A DNA stretch of 7,216 nt from CAYNXB01 sp964401045 (GTDB lineage: Bacteria; Pseudomonadota; Alphaproteobacteria; Sphingomonadales; Sphingomonadaceae). The notes beneath the pieces were generated by a model, which saw only the letters and a list, made by a program, of their open reading frames with translations, did no database searches and was not told the origin of the DNA. The stretch is taken from assembly GCA_964401045.1 (NCBI GenBank), contig CAYNXB010000107.1:1-7216 (forward strand), read 5' to 3'. The position numbers were made by a program, and so were the translations under genes. Positions 6,010 through 7,216 of the stretch are shown piece by piece; within the stretch, counting starts at the first letter, position 1, and each line of letters opens with the position of its first letter.

Positions 6010-6749
6010 GCCGCAACCGCCTCGTAGCCTTCGTTTTCGAGCTGCAGCGCAAGCTCAGGCCCGCCGCTCTTCACGATCCGGCCTGCGGCGAGCACGTGGA
6101 CCGCGTCGGGCTTCACGTATTCGAGCAGCCGCTGGTAGTGCGTGATCAGCAGCACCGCCTTGCCGGGCTGGCGCATGATCGCATTGATGCCGTGGCCGAC
6201 AATCCGCAGCGCGTCGATGTCGAGGCCGGAATCGGTCTCGTCGAGCACGGCAAATTTGGGATCGAGAATGCCCATCTGGACCATCTCGGCGCGCTTCTTC
6301 TCGCCGCCCGAGAAGCCGAGGTTGACCGGGCGCTTGAGCATTTCGGGATCGAGCTTGAGCAGCGCCGCCTTCTCCCGCGCGAGCTTGAGGAACTCGCCGC
6401 CCGAGAGCGCCTCCTCGCCACGCATCTTGCGCTGGGAATTGAGCGCCTCGCGCAGGAACTGGACGAACGAGACGCCGGGAATCTCGACCGGATACTGGAA
6501 GCCCATGAACAGCCCGGCGGCGGCGCGCTCGTGCGGTTCAAGCCCGAGCAGATCCTGCCCGTTGAACGTCACCGACCCTTGGGTCACCTCGTACCCGGGC
6601 CGCCCGCCGAGAACGTAAGACAGCGTCGACTTGCCAGCTCCATTGGGGCCCATGATCGCATGGATCTCGCCCGCGCCCACACTGAGCGAGAGACCCTTGA
6701 GGATCGCCTTGCCGTCGATCGTGGCGTGAAGGTTCTTAATCTCGAGCAT
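6006..6749 (-). CDS. sufC: Fe-S cluster assembly ATPase SufC
   Basis: SufC is the ABC-type ATPase of the SufBCD scaffold, cytoplasmic and not a transporter. All nucleotide-binding elements are visible in the 247 residues: Walker A GPNGAGKST (34-42), Q-loop FQYP (84-87, Q85), signature FSGGEKKRAE (146-155), Walker B FAVLDETDSGLDID (166-179) with E171, and the switch H204. The run DETDSGLDIDAL and the phrase GFQYPVEIPGV are particular to SufC among ABC ATPases. Length is normal. The start at 6749-6747 lies 14 bases inside the end of the upstream DUF559 gene, with a weak AGAG-type ribosome binding site; its stop overlaps the sufD start (ATGA). Confidence 0.97.
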   Translation of the reverse strand: MLEIKNLHATIDGKAILKGLSLSVGAGEIHAIMGPNGAGKSTLSYVLGGRPGYEVTQGSVTFNGQDLLGLEPHERAAAGLFMGFQYPVEIPGVSFVQFLREALNSQRKMRGEEALSGGEFLKLAREKAALLKLDPEMLKRPVNLGFSGGEKKRAEMVQMGILDPKFAVLDETDSGLDIDALRIVGHGINAIMRQPGKAVLLITHYQRLLEYVKPDAVHVLAAGRIVKSGGPELALQLENEGYEAVAA

Positions 6750-7216
6750 TGTCGCGTCTCTTTGGCCTTGAATAGTTCTGGCGCGGATTGGCGGCGCGAT
6801 GCGCCTGCGCCGCGGCGCGCTTGTTGGCCGCCTGCATCCGCATGCCCGCGCCGATGCGTTCGAGCACTTCGTCGATGTTTTCGAGCACGTCGCTCGCCTT
6901 GACCCGCATCACCCGGATGCCGACCGCCTCGAGGCTCTTGTCGCGGCGCGCGTCGATCGGGCTGCCGTCGTCCTCATCGATGGCGATCGCCATGCCGAGG
7001 TTGTGGCACCCGAAATCGACGATCGCCGAGCCGATCACCGCCTGGCGCTTGAAGCTGTACTTGCCGAGATTGCCGGTCGCGAACTTCTCGGCCAGCGCCT
7101 GGTGCGCGGGCGTCGGGTGCCGCCGCATGTCGCGCGCGCGCTCATGCAGCGCGTCGAGCCGCTTCTCCGAGATTTCCCACCCGCGACCCTTTTTCTTGAT
7201 AGCGGGCGCTTCAGCC
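6736..7216 (-). CDS. DUF559 nuclease-like protein (5' end outside window)
   Basis: The frame is open from the right edge to the TAA at 6738-6736, giving at least 159 residues. Counted from the window edge, the DUF559 domain starts near residue 25 (RARDMRRHPTPA) and shows KYSFKRQAVIGSAIVDFGCHNLGMAIAID, then RRDKSLEAVGIRVMRVKASDVLENIDEVLERI. DUF559 proteins are predicted PD-(D/E)XK nucleases related to Vsr endonucleases. The aspartate of IVDF is kept, but the expected IEIDG motif reads IAIDE, so the usual second acidic residue is Ala. The last 35 or so residues are a basic Ala/Arg-rich tail. An ATG at 7128 is a possible start, but in-frame residues before it (GRGWEISEKRLDALHERARD) look coherent, so the true start is probably to the right. 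It overlaps sufC by 14 bases and so belongs to the Suf operon. Whether it cuts DNA is unknown. Confidence 0.8.
   Translation of the reverse strand, partial: AEAPAIKKKGRGWEISEKRLDALHERARDMRRHPTPAHQALAEKFATGNLGKYSFKRQAVIGSAIVDFGCHNLGMAIAIDEDDGSPIDARRDKSLEAVGIRVMRVKASDVLENIDEVLERIGAGMRMQAANKRAAAQAHRAANPRQNYSRPKRRDNARD

Larger units (their letters stand above)
3130..7216 (-). other. suf operon (DUF559-sufC-sufD-sufS-sufT-sufA), partial
   Basis: Six genes run in one direction with no gap. The junctions are a 14-base overlap (DUF559/sufC), ATGA (sufC/sufD), ATGA (sufD/sufS), ATGA (sufS/sufT) and TGATG (sufT/sufA). A single transcript with translational coupling follows naturally. The promoter, sufB and any IscR-type regulator are not in view and would be expected to the right. 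No internal promoter or terminator was seen. Confidence 0.85.

Noticed and set aside
6096..6902. 268-codon plus-strand frame opposite sufC and the DUF559 gene
   Set aside because: It is antisense to SufC with complete Walker motifs, and its product is a compositionally biased shadow.
1..7216. CRISPR arrays, tRNA or rRNA genes, insertion sequences, riboswitches
   Set aside because: No spaced direct repeats, cloverleaf-like sequence, transposase frame or recognisable riboswitch core was found on either strand.

Overview
The window looks like a chromosomal piece of an alphaproteobacterium, most likely of the order Sphingomonadales. It is GC-rich. The protein sequences and gene order (a SufC-SufD-SufS-SufT-HesB cluster with a short SufD and a DUF559 gene just upstream) fit what I know of sphingomonads and erythrobacters. 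This is a judgement from recognising the sequences; no search was run.

Layout. Bases 1 to about 212 do not fit the rest. On the minus strand they encode the N-terminus of a membrane sensor protein, probably a histidine kinase of actinobacterial type. They run straight into the middle of a purD gene on the plus strand, so purD lacks about its first 200 codons. The join is most easily explained as a chimeric or misassembled contig end, and less easily as a real rearrangement. From about 213 to 1582 (plus strand) lie the C-terminal half of PurD (purine synthesis) and, starting at an overlapping GTGA, an AlkD-type DNA glycosylase. A PfkB-family adenosine kinase (minus strand, 1583-2593) converges on it with no spacer. 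A small proline-rich lipoprotein of unknown function (2661-3104, plus) diverges from the kinase across 67 bp.

From 3130 to the right edge everything is on the minus strand and forms one tight operon. In transcription order it is: a DUF559 nuclease-like protein (5' end outside the window), sufC, sufD, sufS, a SufT-like DUF59 protein, and a SufA/HesB A-type carrier. Every neighbouring pair overlaps by 1 to 14 bases, so translation is probably coupled throughout. SufS mobilises sulfur from cysteine, SufC and SufD (with SufB, presumably further right) form the Fe-S scaffold, and the DUF59 and HesB proteins act in cluster maturation and transfer. No SufE or SufU is visible.

No CRISPR array, rRNA, tRNA, transposase or prophage gene was seen. 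The points most worth a second look are the chimeric join near base 210, an extra N-terminal segment of SufS encoded by DNA with two palindromes, and the DUF559 protein that sits inside the Suf operon and lacks the usual acidic residue of its nuclease motif. No clear new defence or metabolic system was found.
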